Of a stretch of DNA of 64,000 nt, positions 45,117-56,955 are shown piece by piece. The position numbers were made by a program, and so were the translations under genes. The notes below the pieces were generated by a model. The model ran no database searches. It saw only the letters and a list, made by a program, of their open reading frames with translations, and had not been told where the DNA came from. Origin of the DNA: Malus domestica (taxonomy: Eukaryota > Streptophyta > Magnoliopsida > Rosales > Rosaceae); assembly GCF_042453785.1 (NCBI RefSeq), contig NC_091666.1, positions 27,300,501 to 27,364,500 of the forward strand, read 5' to 3'. The stretch's first letter is position 1, and each line of letters opens with the position of its first letter.

Positions 45117-47482
45117 TTTTCTGCATGTGGCAATTTTTGCTATTAGTGTTTAGATGCAATTTGGTGGTTTCGTGTAGCACTACGTTCCCAAAGTTGGGAA
45201 CATTGCTGGTTTTGGAACGCTCTGTTTGGCTTCTGCAAGGCATTGTTGCAACGGGTAGAAAATTAAATTAATTTAATTAGAAATAGTTTCTTGTAGTCTT
45301 CGCCCTCCTTTGAACTCTTTTAACTAATTAATTAGACTAAATATATTATTTTTAATTAATCAATGATGAACCTACAAATGCTCATTGACAAACAACGCAA
45401 CAACTATAATAAAGCTTTATCTCACAATGTAGGATTGGTTGTGTGAATCTTTTGGATGCTATTTCGTTTATTTTTGTGTCAAGTTTTCCGTTAGTTTTTA
45501 AGTACTCATAGGGATTTGACGTAAGAATGGAGTGTAGGTTGTCGATTACTTGATGCCCTCCTCCTCCTTTATTCGGACTTAAACCGACAGTGTAAGATAA
45601 ACTTATGCATGCGGAGTTCTACAAATGCTTATTGAATTGAATAAAAAAAAAATCTCCTTTTTAGTTAACATGGTCCATGAGTTTGACATAACTCCACTTT
45701 GGTCCTTAACAAAGAAAATTGAAGCAAGTGCTCTATGAGTTTGTCCACCGTAAATTATTTTGGTCATTCCGTAACAAATTTGTCCATATTAAATTGTCAC
45801 GTGAACGACCATGTGATTACCTTTTTCAGGATTTTTTTGTCAAACCAATATCTCCTTTTAGTGAGGATATTGACAATTTTTAACAGCATGACCAAAATAA
45901 TTTACGATGAACAAACTCAGGTCTACTATCGATTTTGAATGTCAAGAGCCAATGAAAAGTTAATCCAATCATAGAGACTATTTTAGCTAAAAAACCAAAA
46001 ATAAATATGAAAAAGATAAAGGTGAGACATAACATAATGTTTCATAGTCATCCACTCAAATTTCAATTATTTGGGGGATGATGAGAGAGAGAGCCCCAAT
46101 TGCTATGCTGCAAGTGCAAACCATAAACGTGCCTTGTCTGCAACTGCAAATTGGCTGTTATAGGTTTATGGTAATATACATATATAGCCTTTATATGTAA
46201 ATATCATCACTTAAAGCCTTGGTGTTTTTTTGTTTATGTGGCCACAAAGATTAAGTTGATGGGACCTCAAGGAGGTTTAATTTTCCCTTTAATAATTAGC
46301 CACCCCTTGCCTTTAATAAGAGTGTTAAGATCAGTCGAATACGAGTAAGAAATGTTAAGATTAGTTCACACATGTGTATGCAATTGATTTTAGCATTTTT
46401 CAACAGCTAATGTTTCATGAAACCATCCAACTTGATCTTCGGACAAGAATATCATGATTGGTTTGTGAAAGCATGGGCAACTAATTCTAGCGTTTTCCAA
46501 CAACAAATGTTAGGAAAATCAACCAGTTGGTCTCTCTAAAGTTATGACTTTGGAAATCCAAGCCCTCGTTTATCTAACTCAAAATTACGTTAGGAGGGAG
46601 ATAGATAGGTATTTGGATCCTCTCTAGACCTCACAGTCTGGAGCCTAAAGATCAAGGACTCCATACCGATCAAGAGAGAAAAACAGATATGGGCCCTTAG
46701 TTTGTGAGGTGAGTTAGCAGAGTGAGTTAATTAGGACCGTTGGATTCAATTTGAGCGGTCCAAATTACCTGCTCACCGGGTTCCGAACAATAAGATCCAG
46801 AAAAGTTATCTATCCGATGGATAGATGATTATATAGAAAGCTATCATGTATGAGATGCAACGCATAGAAGTGTTCACTTCTTGCTTGAAATGAGGAAACT
46901 TGTCTAAAGAGCTTAATCTAGGTACTACAAAAGAAGTTGGCTTCTTGCTTGGGAGGAGAGTAATTGTTGATACCAAAGTCTCAACCCCCAAAACCTTCAA
47001 AACATCCCAATGAAGATATTCCCATTACCAATAGAGGTTAAAACTTTACCAATCTCCATAAATTGGCTTGTAACTCAAGTCGTCAAGAGATTTACCCCTT
47101 ATACCGAGATCCAAAGTTCGACTCCTCGAGATCCAAAGTTCGACTCCTCGCTTTCTCAATATCGCTCGTAAATGCCAAGACTCATAGAGCAGACAAGTAG
47201 ATAGAAAGAGAGAGTTTTGATAATTAGATTATTACTGCAGAAAAGCTCCCATGGAGCTCATGGATACAACAAATTTACAGAAAGTTAAAAGCTCTATCAA
47301 ACTGAAGAACACTAGTTACAAAAGACTTGCCTACAACGAAAACACAACCAGCAAAACCACCATAGGACTAAGAGATCATTACATACAAGGGGGAAAGGAA
47401 AAAAAGAAAAAAAAGAAAACGATATAGGAACATGCTCATTTCGGTTTGGGGGAAGATCGGAATGTTGCTCTTGATTCCTCTC
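45117..47482. other. Intergenic region with repeat remnants
   Basis: No gene is supported. Around 45640-45950 weak inverted blocks (GTAAATTATTTTGGTCAT and ATGACCAAAATAATTTACG) suggest a MITE. 46608-46800 has MITE-like TTGGATCCTCTCTAGACC and CCGTTGGATTCAATTT pieces. 47067-47165 looks like a SINE fragment with a duplicated 22-bp piece containing GATCCAAAGTTCGACTCCTC. Confidence 0.5.
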
Positions 47483-49799
47483 TCAAACCCTGCTGTTTTG
47501 GGGCAGCGGTAGAACACCGTCAAAAAAGTCACCAAAGTAGCCACGGGGTTCGTGAACTAGCCTTGAGATGATGTCCCTGAGGGTAATGACTCCTTCCAGA
47601 TTCCCATCATCGTCCACAACGTATACCCTGTGGATCTTTTTGGAGTCCAGCATCAAGATTAAATCCTTAACTGTGTCATCCCTTTTGCACGTAACCATGG
47701 TACTCAACGTTGGGTAGACTTCATGATGCTTGCTTTCAACTGCTGTCAGGAAGTTCTTCGCCGTGATGGATCTGTTAAGACATGCCAAAAAAGTGATCAA
47801 GATTTACATTGCAACTAAAAATTCTCATGAAAATGTTTAACACTTTTCGCTACGAACCTGTAATCATGGTAAATTTCTGGTGCAGTAAGCAAGAACTGGA
47901 CATCTCTTAGGCTTATATTACCTACCGCCTTGCTACCACCATTTTCAATCACAGGTACCCCTCCAACCCTCTTTTTCCTCATCAGCTTAAACGCTTGCAG
48001 CACTGGTTCATCCTCGTACACCTGCAACAGAATATTAAGCATTCAAAGTTAAGCGTTAAGCGTAACTATGCATGAGAAAAATCCCCAAGTTCATCAAAAG
48101 ATAATTTTATATGGGAACTGAGAAGAGATTTCACCTTGACAATGCGATTAGCAGTCATCATGGGAAGACCAAGCTCGGATAGTTTCTTGGTTCCCCAGCT
48201 CTCGAACCACTGAAGTCCAGCGCATTCCGCTAACATGTGAATCACAGCAGATTGTGTGATGATATTATCAATCTTTCCATCACCCAAATCAACGACAGGA
48301 ACACTCTTCATTTTGTACTTTGAAAGAAGCAAAAGCATGGCCAAAAACGAGTTGGAGCTCTGCAAAGCAAGAAACGGAGCCCAACGGAATGACCCCGAGA
48401 TATCTCGAACCTGTATGCTAAAATGTTAATACATATATCATGGGAATGAATAATGCTTATGTTATTGAATATGCCAACAGTATTGAATGACCTGTGTGTT
48501 CTTGTAAAACTCGGAAGAAGTCAAAGCCTCAAAAAAACTTCCTGAAGTTGCTGCGGCAAACTCAGAGCCGAAATCAAGTCCTGCAAGATCAAGACCTTTC
48601 GGTCCATTAGCGGCTGCTGCAAGAGCAGTTGCACTAGATGGACTAGTCGGGGTCCTCGGGGACGGTGGTTCTGACTGCCAAGATTAGCACAATTATCATG
48701 TTTTCAGTTTCTCCACATTGTGATATAGCAAGTAGTTCCCGAGTCTATAGCTAAAAAGGAAAATACTTCAGCTCCTTAACCTTGAAGGAGTCGTTCCTCC
48801 TTCCAGACAAATCACAGTTTGACATGTATGCATAACTTTTCTTTTTATGATTTGCAGGCAAGGAGGAATAACGCTAAGACAATGCATTTATAAACAACAT
48901 AGTTAACGTTTTCAATGCATAAGGTTTGTTAACTTGCTAACCTGATGCAGGATCCACACGACAATTCCGGCAAACTCGACAATACCGATGTATCTGTCCA
49001 TCCAGCTAGCGTCCTCAGGCGCATCGACATCCACCACCGGTGCACTAAGAATTTTGTGTTGGGACAGGATTTTAACAGCTTCTGCTAAACTGGTGTCTGA
49101 CTTTATCTCAATCACTGAATCACAACAAATTTTCCAAAACATTATTCCAGATTAAAGACAAACATCAGATGATTATAAAAAGCAAATTTTCAATCCCAAA
49201 TTCAATCTTCCACCTTTTATCTCTTAATTTTTGTTTAATTCTTCTAAAAACATTGATCTGGTTGGCTCCATACCTCCCTACTTGCAACAAATGACAGTCT
49301 GATACGTATCCAAAAATATCGCTAAAATCTCAAAAGAAAAATTCGATCTCCACAAACGACGATTCGGTGATTTGTTTGCAACGAGAAACGACATGTAATG
49401 AGCCAAGTATTTTCCTGAATTTCTAATCAACTAATCATTTGATCATCACAACATATTCATATACTAAAATTTCTAACATATGATCCCATGTTATTACATC
49501 TGTTACCTGTATAAGCATGCATACATACATACATACATACATACATACAAACATATATATATATAAATGTTACATGTATGTATGTGCGGATGGATGGATG
49601 TAAAAATGGTACCTTGATTCTCAGGAGCAGGAGGGAAAGCAGAAACAGGGACACCCTCAAAGCAAGCATTGAGCTTCTCAGTTGGACTCAGCTGTGGCTC
49701 CTGAACGTCCCACAAATCCTCTACCTGCATTCCCAGCTTCGCCTCTGGACTCCTCGGACTCCCTCCCTCCCCCATCGTCATCACCGCCGGCACACCCAT
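47483..49799 (-). CDS. KING1: SnRK1 regulatory subunit gamma-1 (KING1-type CBS protein)
   Basis: Six exons on the minus strand, 49799-49613, 49114-48942, 48674-48492, 48410-48135, 48021-47858 and 47771-47483, encode 423 residues, against 424 for Arabidopsis KING1. The ATG at 49797-49799 is the first true ATG in frame. The N-terminus SPEAKLGMQVEDLWDVQEPQ and LSPTEKLNACFEGVPVSAFP is diagnostic. Four CBS motifs follow: residues about 65-125 (LSAPVVDVDAPEDASW), 195-255 (SKYKMKSVPVVDLGDGK), 272-325 (RVGGVPVIENGGSKAVGNIS) and 345-410 (IHRVYVVDDDGNLEGVITLR), ending YFGDFFDGVLPLPQNSRV. CBS pairs bind adenine nucleotides in AMPK-type kinases; in plants KING1 is linked to SnRK1 energy signalling, though the main gamma-like partner is the SNF4 beta-gamma protein. 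Intron 1 has a CATA microsatellite. All introns are GT-AG. Confidence 0.94.
49519..49551. repeat. (CATA)n microsatellite in KING1 intron 1
   Basis: About eight CATA units followed by a short AT run. Intronic and probably polymorphic. Confidence 0.9.
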
Positions 49800-50625
49800 C
49801 TTTCCTCTCAACACACCCAATATTCCAACTCTCTCTCTCTCCCCCCTTCAAGCGACTCTTGCTCCGACATCATTTAACCACTAAAACCAAAACACACACG
49901 TCACTCCTCTTTCCGTGCACGAACAATCCAGGCCGTTGGATTATCATCTTTCTAAGTCAAAGTTACTCGTTCGGACGCGTGGACGGTTGCGATGACGAAG
50001 GTGCATTGTTCGTGATGAACTCGTCGGTTCAATCATTACGTGCTGTATACGTCCGATTCGCTGAGATTACTTTAAGCACAAGTTCTTATCCGGTTTTCAA
50101 TGCTGGCCGGTGGGCGTCTCTATCGTGCGCTGGACCCTGAGTTCGAGGATGAACCGGTGACGTGGAAGTAAGACCGACACGTGGTTGTAGTTTACTAGAT
50201 TGGCTTGTAGCTTTGCTCAGTGTTACATGCGGTTCGGTCGTTGACCGTTGACCGTTGGCGGTTGCTAGCGAAACAGTGGGCGAGTGAGGCGGCTGCGCAA
50301 TTTGTATGGGCCGGGTCGGGGTACATTATACCAGGCCCAATATTGACTTGTCCGATTGTGGGCTTCGAAAAGACTAAAACTATAGCGGTTTGGTTATTTT
50401 GGATTGGACAATACTAGCGTTGAGTCCAACCCATTCCATTAGTCTCATGATACAAAGCTACTGGCATTTCAAGTAAAACTTTCTCTAATCCACCAACATA
50501 ATTTTGTAGTAGGGGTTTAAAATGTGTCATGTCAGGACATAAATAGATTTTTTTAATGAAATTCAAACTGAAGGACAACATTGATTTGCATCATCTATTT
50601 TTAGGAACGACAATGATCGATAACC
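49800..50625. other. Promoter side of KING1
   Basis: A CT-rich leader (49825-49855) lies just upstream of the KING1 start. Farther out the sequence is mixed in composition with no firm motif. The plus-strand open frames at 49682-50140 and 50220-50417 lack family matches. Confidence 0.45.
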
Positions 50626-50978
50626 TGACACGTCCCAGCCCGAAATGTCAATATGTCTATGCGAATCATGATATGCTGGCTAACATTTGAAGGGTGACGA
50701 AGTCATAAGCATGGTTGATGTGTAAAAGTGAGACTAAATTTAAACTTTAAATAAATAAATAAATCAACGTGCACAACGCCCTATGAAAGTAGTCCAAATT
50801 TTAGAAGTATACATGGGGTCACGGTTAGAGAGAATTCAATTTCAATGATCATCTTGATGACGTGGGTTAATTTCAAAGACCATTTGGTATAAAAATCATA
50901 TTTTAGATTTAATAAACATAAAGAAACAGCACAAAAAGGAAAATAGTCTCCAGGGATGACAATTCTAATTGTTAAAAC

Positions 50979-51944
50979 CAAGGTTCTAAAAAACGCTAGG
51001 CGCTAGTTGGGCGGCAGACTGGCGCCTAGCGCCTAGGCGGCTAGGCGGGATCTAGGCTGCCTAGGCGGATTTAGGTAAATTTCTTGTATATCTTGTAAAT
51101 AAGTGCATATTAACACATAAAAAATTATACTTGTATGAAATCCTTGAATAAGATAATAAAAGAATGATAAAATACAAAAAGAGTATCTAACAAGTCTAAA
51201 ATTTAAAAACACATTAAGCATATCTGCCATATAACTTAAGACATTTTAAATGATTATATATAATTTTTTAAAAGTAAAAGTAAAAATCCCACATAGTGGG
51301 TTGGGTGGTTCATAATAAAATTACTAGTAGGTTGGGTTGGGTTGGGTGGTTCCTTTGTTTTAATTAAATTTATCATAAAACATATGAATAATTACATTCT
51401 TATATTTAAAAATAGCAAACATATTAAAAACTTATTGCAAGTCTTCTTACTCTAATAAAAAAAACTAGAAATGAAAAAGCCCATTATCATTTGTATTACT
51501 AGATTCGTACTGGACGTTTTTGATTGGGTCAAAATGTCCATTAATTTTCAAGTCCATTTAACTTTGGAGAATGAGAATATGCTGGCATCCACTTGAATTA
51601 AATATAATATAACGATAAGGAAACGACGTCGTAAGCCTAGTTTATTTTTAACTATTCATCATCTTCTCATTTGCTACTCTGACCTTCTATCTTCTCCAGT
51701 TCTTCTCGGTGGTCACTGAACTTCATGTTTTTCATTGTGGCTACTATTATTTTTCCAGAAAAAATCAATCGCCCAGGCAGATCTCTCAGCCGCCCAGCCC
51801 CGCCTACTCCGCCTAGCCCGCCTAGATTCTCGCCTAGGCGCTGTTGAATGGGTTTTCCGACTCATACAACGATTTGGGCTTAATCAGATCGGCAACCCGC
51901 CGCCCACTGCCTAGGCGCCGCCTAGGCCGATTTTTAGAACACTA
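50979..51944. mobile_element. Non-autonomous hAT-type element, 966 bp
   Basis: Ends CAAGGTTCTAAAAAACG and the complement TAGTGTTCTAAAAATCG, subterminal arms packed with CTAGGCG/CGCCTAG repeats, and the perfect 8-bp target duplication GTTAAAAC (50971-50978 and 51945-51952), diagnostic of hAT. No transposase frame is present. GGTTGGGTGGTT repeats occur near 51300-51352. Confidence 0.85.
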
Positions 51945-52908
51945 GTTAAAACTGATAACCGTAGATAACAGCCCGAATGAATTGGATTTGGGTATGAAAA
52001 TTTGAGTATATTTTGGATATAGGGAAAAATCGTGAATAATATTCGGTTATGGTTTTGGATATGGTTATAGGGGTCCCCAATTCGTATCTATCCCCGAATC
52101 CAAACCGAATTATATATAATATAATTGTATTATATACTGAAAACCAAAAGCCCAATCAATGGTATGTCGAAGGGTCGTAACCCCCTAATCGCCCGTGACT
52201 GCGCTCGTCCTCGAGATAAGTCTCCTCTATATGCGAAACAACTATAAAAACGTTAATTTAAAGCACATAGACAAAACTAGCTAATAACTTCTCATACAAT
52301 GCTCAAATGGGGTGTTTGAATATACTAACATGATCTACACAACTCCACGAACATCCCCATATTTTTAGAAAAATTTTCCAACCACCCACGCATCGCCACA
52401 CGCTGGCCAAGGCACGACTAGACGAGCCTCCCACGCGCGGGCATGTGCCGTGCACACTGACAATAACCCTAATGGCATTAGGGAATATTCCATTAAAAAG
52501 TAGCATATACCGTTAAAACTAACCTGACGTCGTTGGAATATTCAGTCAAACTTGACAGAATATTCCGTCATCTCCTTCCTTGGCTGTCGCCGGACTGTTG
52601 CTGTCGTCGGATAAACTGAAAAAACTTTAAATCGTCATTTCTTCTTCAATTCTCAACCAAATTTCATGAAATTTTCACCAAAATGAAGCTCTAAACTTGA
52701 AGAACACCACTTTACCAATTTTAAGCTCCAAAAAACATGGAATCTCATTGAAGAAATCTCGAATCTCCAGTCACCTCTGCAACTTGTTGAAATTGGGCTT
52801 CCCGACGTCCATTTCACCTTGTTTTCTTCTTTGAGCTTCGTGGAGATGATCTAAAGCTCCCTAGAAGCTCAAAAACCATTGAAACCTTCACATTACCGTG
52901 TGCATGAA

Positions 52909-55059
52909 TGATCGGATGATATTTATATATATTTTTACTTCGAATTCACTCGTCTTTTCTTAGTTAGTTCCTTATATTTTTGAGCTATTTACGTTATTTT
53001 TGTGTTTATAGGATTTGTTATGCAAAGAAAATAAAAATAGAACAAGTGAAATTTTATGTAATAAATTCGTCAAGAGCAATTTAAATTACAATATTGCTAA
53101 CCCATTGTGACGCTAATTGATAAACCAATATTTAAACTATATATTTTATCCTTTTATATTTCTTTTCTTGTCTAATTTAATAGGAAGCTTTAAGTATTTA
53201 TGATACTTTTGATTTATTGTGTTTGTAGGAGAAGAATAGGGGAGTAAAGTAGAGAGAGGCTGGCGCATGAGGGGAGGCTGCCCTTTGGCAGCTGAAAAGA
53301 AAAAAATAAAAAAAATAAAAGAAAGAAGAAAAGAAATGAAAAAAAAATATAAAGAAAGCTAAAGGAAAGAAGGATCCAAGGTGGAAAACGTGGGATTAAG
53401 CAGAAATAAAGGGACAGCTACGGAACAAGGAGAATCCAAGGCATGTTAGAAAAGGAGCTGTAGAGAGGATTGGTCAGCACGGGTAATGAAAGCAGGTGAA
53501 AGAGAGAGTAAAAAGAATAAAATAATGAGGAGTGGGCTGCCTTTGGCAGTTGTGAGGATAGCTGGAGAAAACGTGCGTGAGGATGATGATGCTCTGGCAT
53601 CTGTAGGAGAGACAGCGAGACAGTTACAGAAAGTAAGGAGGAATAAAAAAAAAGAAAGAAATAGAATAAAAGAGGGAGTGAGACAGGTGCAGGAGGGGGG
53701 AGCTGCCCTTTGGGCAGCTCGCAGAGACGCAGGTCTTGGAGCGGAAACAAGGCAGCGCAAATAGAGCAGAAGGCAGAAGCTGCCCTTTGGGCAGCGTGAA
53801 GCTGCGGAGAGAAGGGAAGTGGGGAGCTGGAGAATGGGCGCTGCCTTTGGTAGCGAGGTCAGAGAAGAAATCAGCGCGAGGGGAGAGAATTGCAGGCGCA
53901 GGAACGAGAAACCAACGGCACAGAACGCTACCCTTGGCAGCGTGGGCACGAAAGCAACAGATCACCTTCTTTCGGTTTAATCTTTTCAAACTTCTATTTT
54001 ATTTTTGTTTTTAATAATGTGTAATTAAATTTATGTTGGCTAGAGGTTAATTCAAAGCCATGATTATATTTGTAATATGAATTGATTACCTTCAGTTGTG
54101 ATTTCATAAGTTGTGAATTCAATTTACTTATCCGTTCGTATAAAAACTGATTTGTGTATGTTGGTTGAGAGTGCACGCTTAATTTACATGCATGAATTTG
54201 ATGCTAGAATATAAGTGAATTTCACCTAATCGTTATGAACTTATTTTCACAAGTAGTAAAGGTTGCTAGTCACAATCACGTTAAGTATATTCTTGGCAAG
54301 AGTATCATGCTTTTCATAGTTACGAATGCCTCGTCAATGCTTATAGTTTTCACAAAGTTTAATGATCTTTGATTGTATCTCTATTGTGCTTTTCACGTAG
54401 GGGACTTTTGAAGAATGTTTTGAATTGTTGTATGCGTTTTCCCGTCCAATTCAATAACTTAAGGAAAACTTGAAGATTAAAAAAGTGCTGTTCACGGTTA
54501 ATCTGAAGTGTTGAGATTCACAATTTATTAAATGAACAACTGGAAATCATTTTGTATGCAAGTATAACATGTGTGGAGAAGAACCCTCTAGTTAGTCCGT
54601 CATTTATCATTTTACCTTAATTTTATGTTTTTGCCAGGAGAAGAACCCTCTAGTTAATCCATCACTTATCCTTTCACCTTAATTTCATGTTTTTGTCAAT
54701 TCTGTAATTTAATTAAGTTTAATTTACTTTTCATCAAAACCAAACACCCATCCATTATTAAATTATATTATTTATTTAGTTTTCTTTATTGTTAGTCTTT
54801 TAATTTAATTTCCGTCCATTTCAGTTCCTAGTGTTTAATTTAATTGTTTTCATTATTTTGAGTCATTTTAAGTGTGTTTCGAGTTATTAGAGTTTTTAGC
54901 CTAGTTTTGTGTCCTTGAGTCTTATTTAATATTTTTAAGTTAATTTAATAGATTAGCAATCCCTCATAATCCCTGGCCTAGAACGATACCCTACTTACAT
55001 CTATACTACAATTGTCAAAAAGAGGGTTTAATTTGTGTGTCAAGTAAATTCACGCATCA
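52909..55059. mobile_element. Solo LTR fossil, gypsy-like, nested
   Basis: 2151 bp bounded by TGATCGGATG... and ...TTCACGCATCA, with the 5-bp target duplication ATGAA at 52904-52908 and 55060-55064. No primer site or coding domain lies within, as expected for a solo LTR left by recombination. The 3' part (AGCAATCCCTCATAATCCC, GTCAAAAAGAGGGTTTAATT) resembles LTRs of large plant Ty3/gypsy Tat-type elements as I remember them. Younger than the element it sits in. Confidence 0.75.
53278..53951. repeat. Six hairpin motifs GCTGCC-CTTTG-GGCAGC
   Basis: Imperfect copies of GCTGCCCTTTGGGCAGC lie at 53278, 53536, 53702, 53779, 53840 and 53937. Each can form a stem of 5-7 bp around a CTTT-type loop. 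They sit in a purine-rich part of the solo LTR; spacing is irregular. Confidence 0.8.
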
Positions 55060-55494
55060 ATGAACAGTATCACGATCGAGGGTTACGGTTCTCGAGTTTT
55101 CGAATGGTTCAACGACTTGAAAATGGTATAGTTGAGATCCTAGGGCTGTCTAGAACTCGAAGACAGTCACCATAGGCTCGATCTATAAAAATTTTGGGTT
55201 GGTTTGGAGTTTGACCGTACGATGGTACGGTAATGGATGAGAGACCGAGAGAGGGAAAGAGAAAGGGCACGGGAGGGATAGATCTTTGGGTGTGTGTGTG
55301 TGGTCCTCACACTAACACATCACCAAACAACCTTTTACAACACCAACCATAAAAATATCTAGGTCTAAACTAGGGCAACAAAATAAATCGAACATTTGCC
55401 CAATTTCAACGACTCAATCCATCCCTCAGGGTAAATCCGTCAATTCACATCATCGAGAATAAAATACAATAAGTTTAGGGACGGGTCTGTGACA

Positions 55495-56351
55495 AATAGT
55501 ACTTATGGGAGATATCAAAGATCAGTTAACATTATCAATGTTTAGCTTTAATTTTTATACTCCATAGAATTCATTCATTAAATCATTTTATATATCAAAT
55601 ATTTAATGACAAAATTAATATTTACTAAATTATCATGTGTTAATTGAACGAATATATTTTTAATTTTTTGTATGGAAGAAGATGGGTATCACTGTTCATC
55701 GAAGAGGAATCCGTTACTCGGTAAGTATGGTTATAGATAATACCTAAGAGTTAATTAGCGGTTATGAATATAGTTAATTTTCGTAGTTATGAGAATGGAT
55801 ATAACATTTCCGTTCCCAATTTGGTACGCAGATGGGACGGAACATATGATGTAAATATTGAAAAAGATAAGGAGAAATTTTGTCATAAAATGTTATAAAT
55901 TTGTGTTTCACGGATGTGGAACGGGTCATTCCATGGGGAAGAGGTGGAACGAAAAATCAGCCAAATTTCGTCCCATGGGACAACCCGTTCCACAGTTTTT
56001 AAGCGGACCAAACGCAGGACGGAACGGCTGGTCCCGTTCCGTCCCGTCCCGTCCCACGTACCAAACGGTACAAAACTGAACCGTTGCCATCCCTACTCCA
56101 TAAATCATTTCCGTTTTGTATTTTTATTTTCCGATATGGAAATTTAAATTCCCTCGATTTCCTCCAAAAAACCGAGAATGACCGCCAAATTATTACAACA
56201 GTGTCAGTGGGCCCCAGACGGTCCCACCCCCATATATAGCGAAATGGGAAGAGTGGTGGCGTCAAATCAAACTAAGACTCTCTCCGTCTCCCGCTATTTA
56301 CCTTTGTGTGAGTGAATACTTCTTTACCCAAGGGATTGTTCACGCGCCACC
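55495..56351. other. Promoter side of the SAP-domain gene
   Basis: AT-rich to about 55800, then a TIR element (55817-56071). The last 280 bp before the ATG hold a possible TATA (CATATATAGC near 56231) and a CT-rich leader (56276-56300). Confidence 0.45.
55817..56071. mobile_element. Short TIR element of the GGTACG...CGTACC family
   Basis: Starts AATTTGGTACGCAGATGGGA and ends CCCGTCCCACGTACCAAACGG, as in the larger element at 12271-13133. The interior is AT-rich on the left, then has GGAACGGGTCATTCCATGGG/CCCATGGGACAACCCGTTCC as an inner inverted repeat. It lies about 280 bp before the SAP-gene ATG. Target duplication unclear. Confidence 0.65.
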
Positions 56352-56920
56352 ATGGAGGCCTCGCCTTCTCAGCCGCCGTCAGATTCGAATCAAACGACTT
56401 CCGGCCCTTCCATGCTCCTCCAGAACCTCCCCTCCCGCGGCCTCTTCTCCTCCACCGTCCTCTCCTCCAATCCGGTTATCAATTTATCTTCTTTCCTTTT
56501 TATTTGTATTTTCCTTTTGGGTTGCCGATATAATATTGAAAAAATCATCTGTTTTTCATTTTACGTGGTTCCAATTAATCTGTGACTAAAACAAGCATTT
56601 GGGTTTTAGGGTTTTACAGTTAGGAAGTAAATTCAGAGAAAAGACCTCGAATTTTTTTTTTTTTTTTGAATTTTTTTAAGGTTGATTTGGGTTCAGACTG
56701 AATTGTATAATTTGCTTTGGTATGTTGTCGATTGTGAATAATCTTGGTGTAATTCTGTATCTTAGGAAGTAAAAGGTATTGGGTTTTGTTTTGATTGAGT
56801 TTATGACTATTGGGTTTTCAATTCTCTGTGAGAAAGTAGATTTGAAGACACTACATTGATTTTACCTGTGGACGATTTTCTATTTATTTATACAGATGTT
56901 CCGTTTTGCGTGTTATATAG

Positions 56921-56955
<35 letters not shown>

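Larger units (their letters stand above)
50626..55494. mobile_element. LTR-derived fossil, relative of 9667-12162, heavily nested
   Basis: Begins TGACACGTCCCAGCCCGAAA and ends GGGACGGGTCTGTGACA. The first 120 bp and the last 150 bp resemble the element at 9667-12162 (shared GGAAGGTGAC/GAAGGGTGAC block, ACATTTGCC...TCAGGG block). A hAT element (50979-51944) and a solo LTR (52909-55059) have entered it. No clear target duplication was found. No coding domain recognised; broken and old. Confidence 0.6.
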
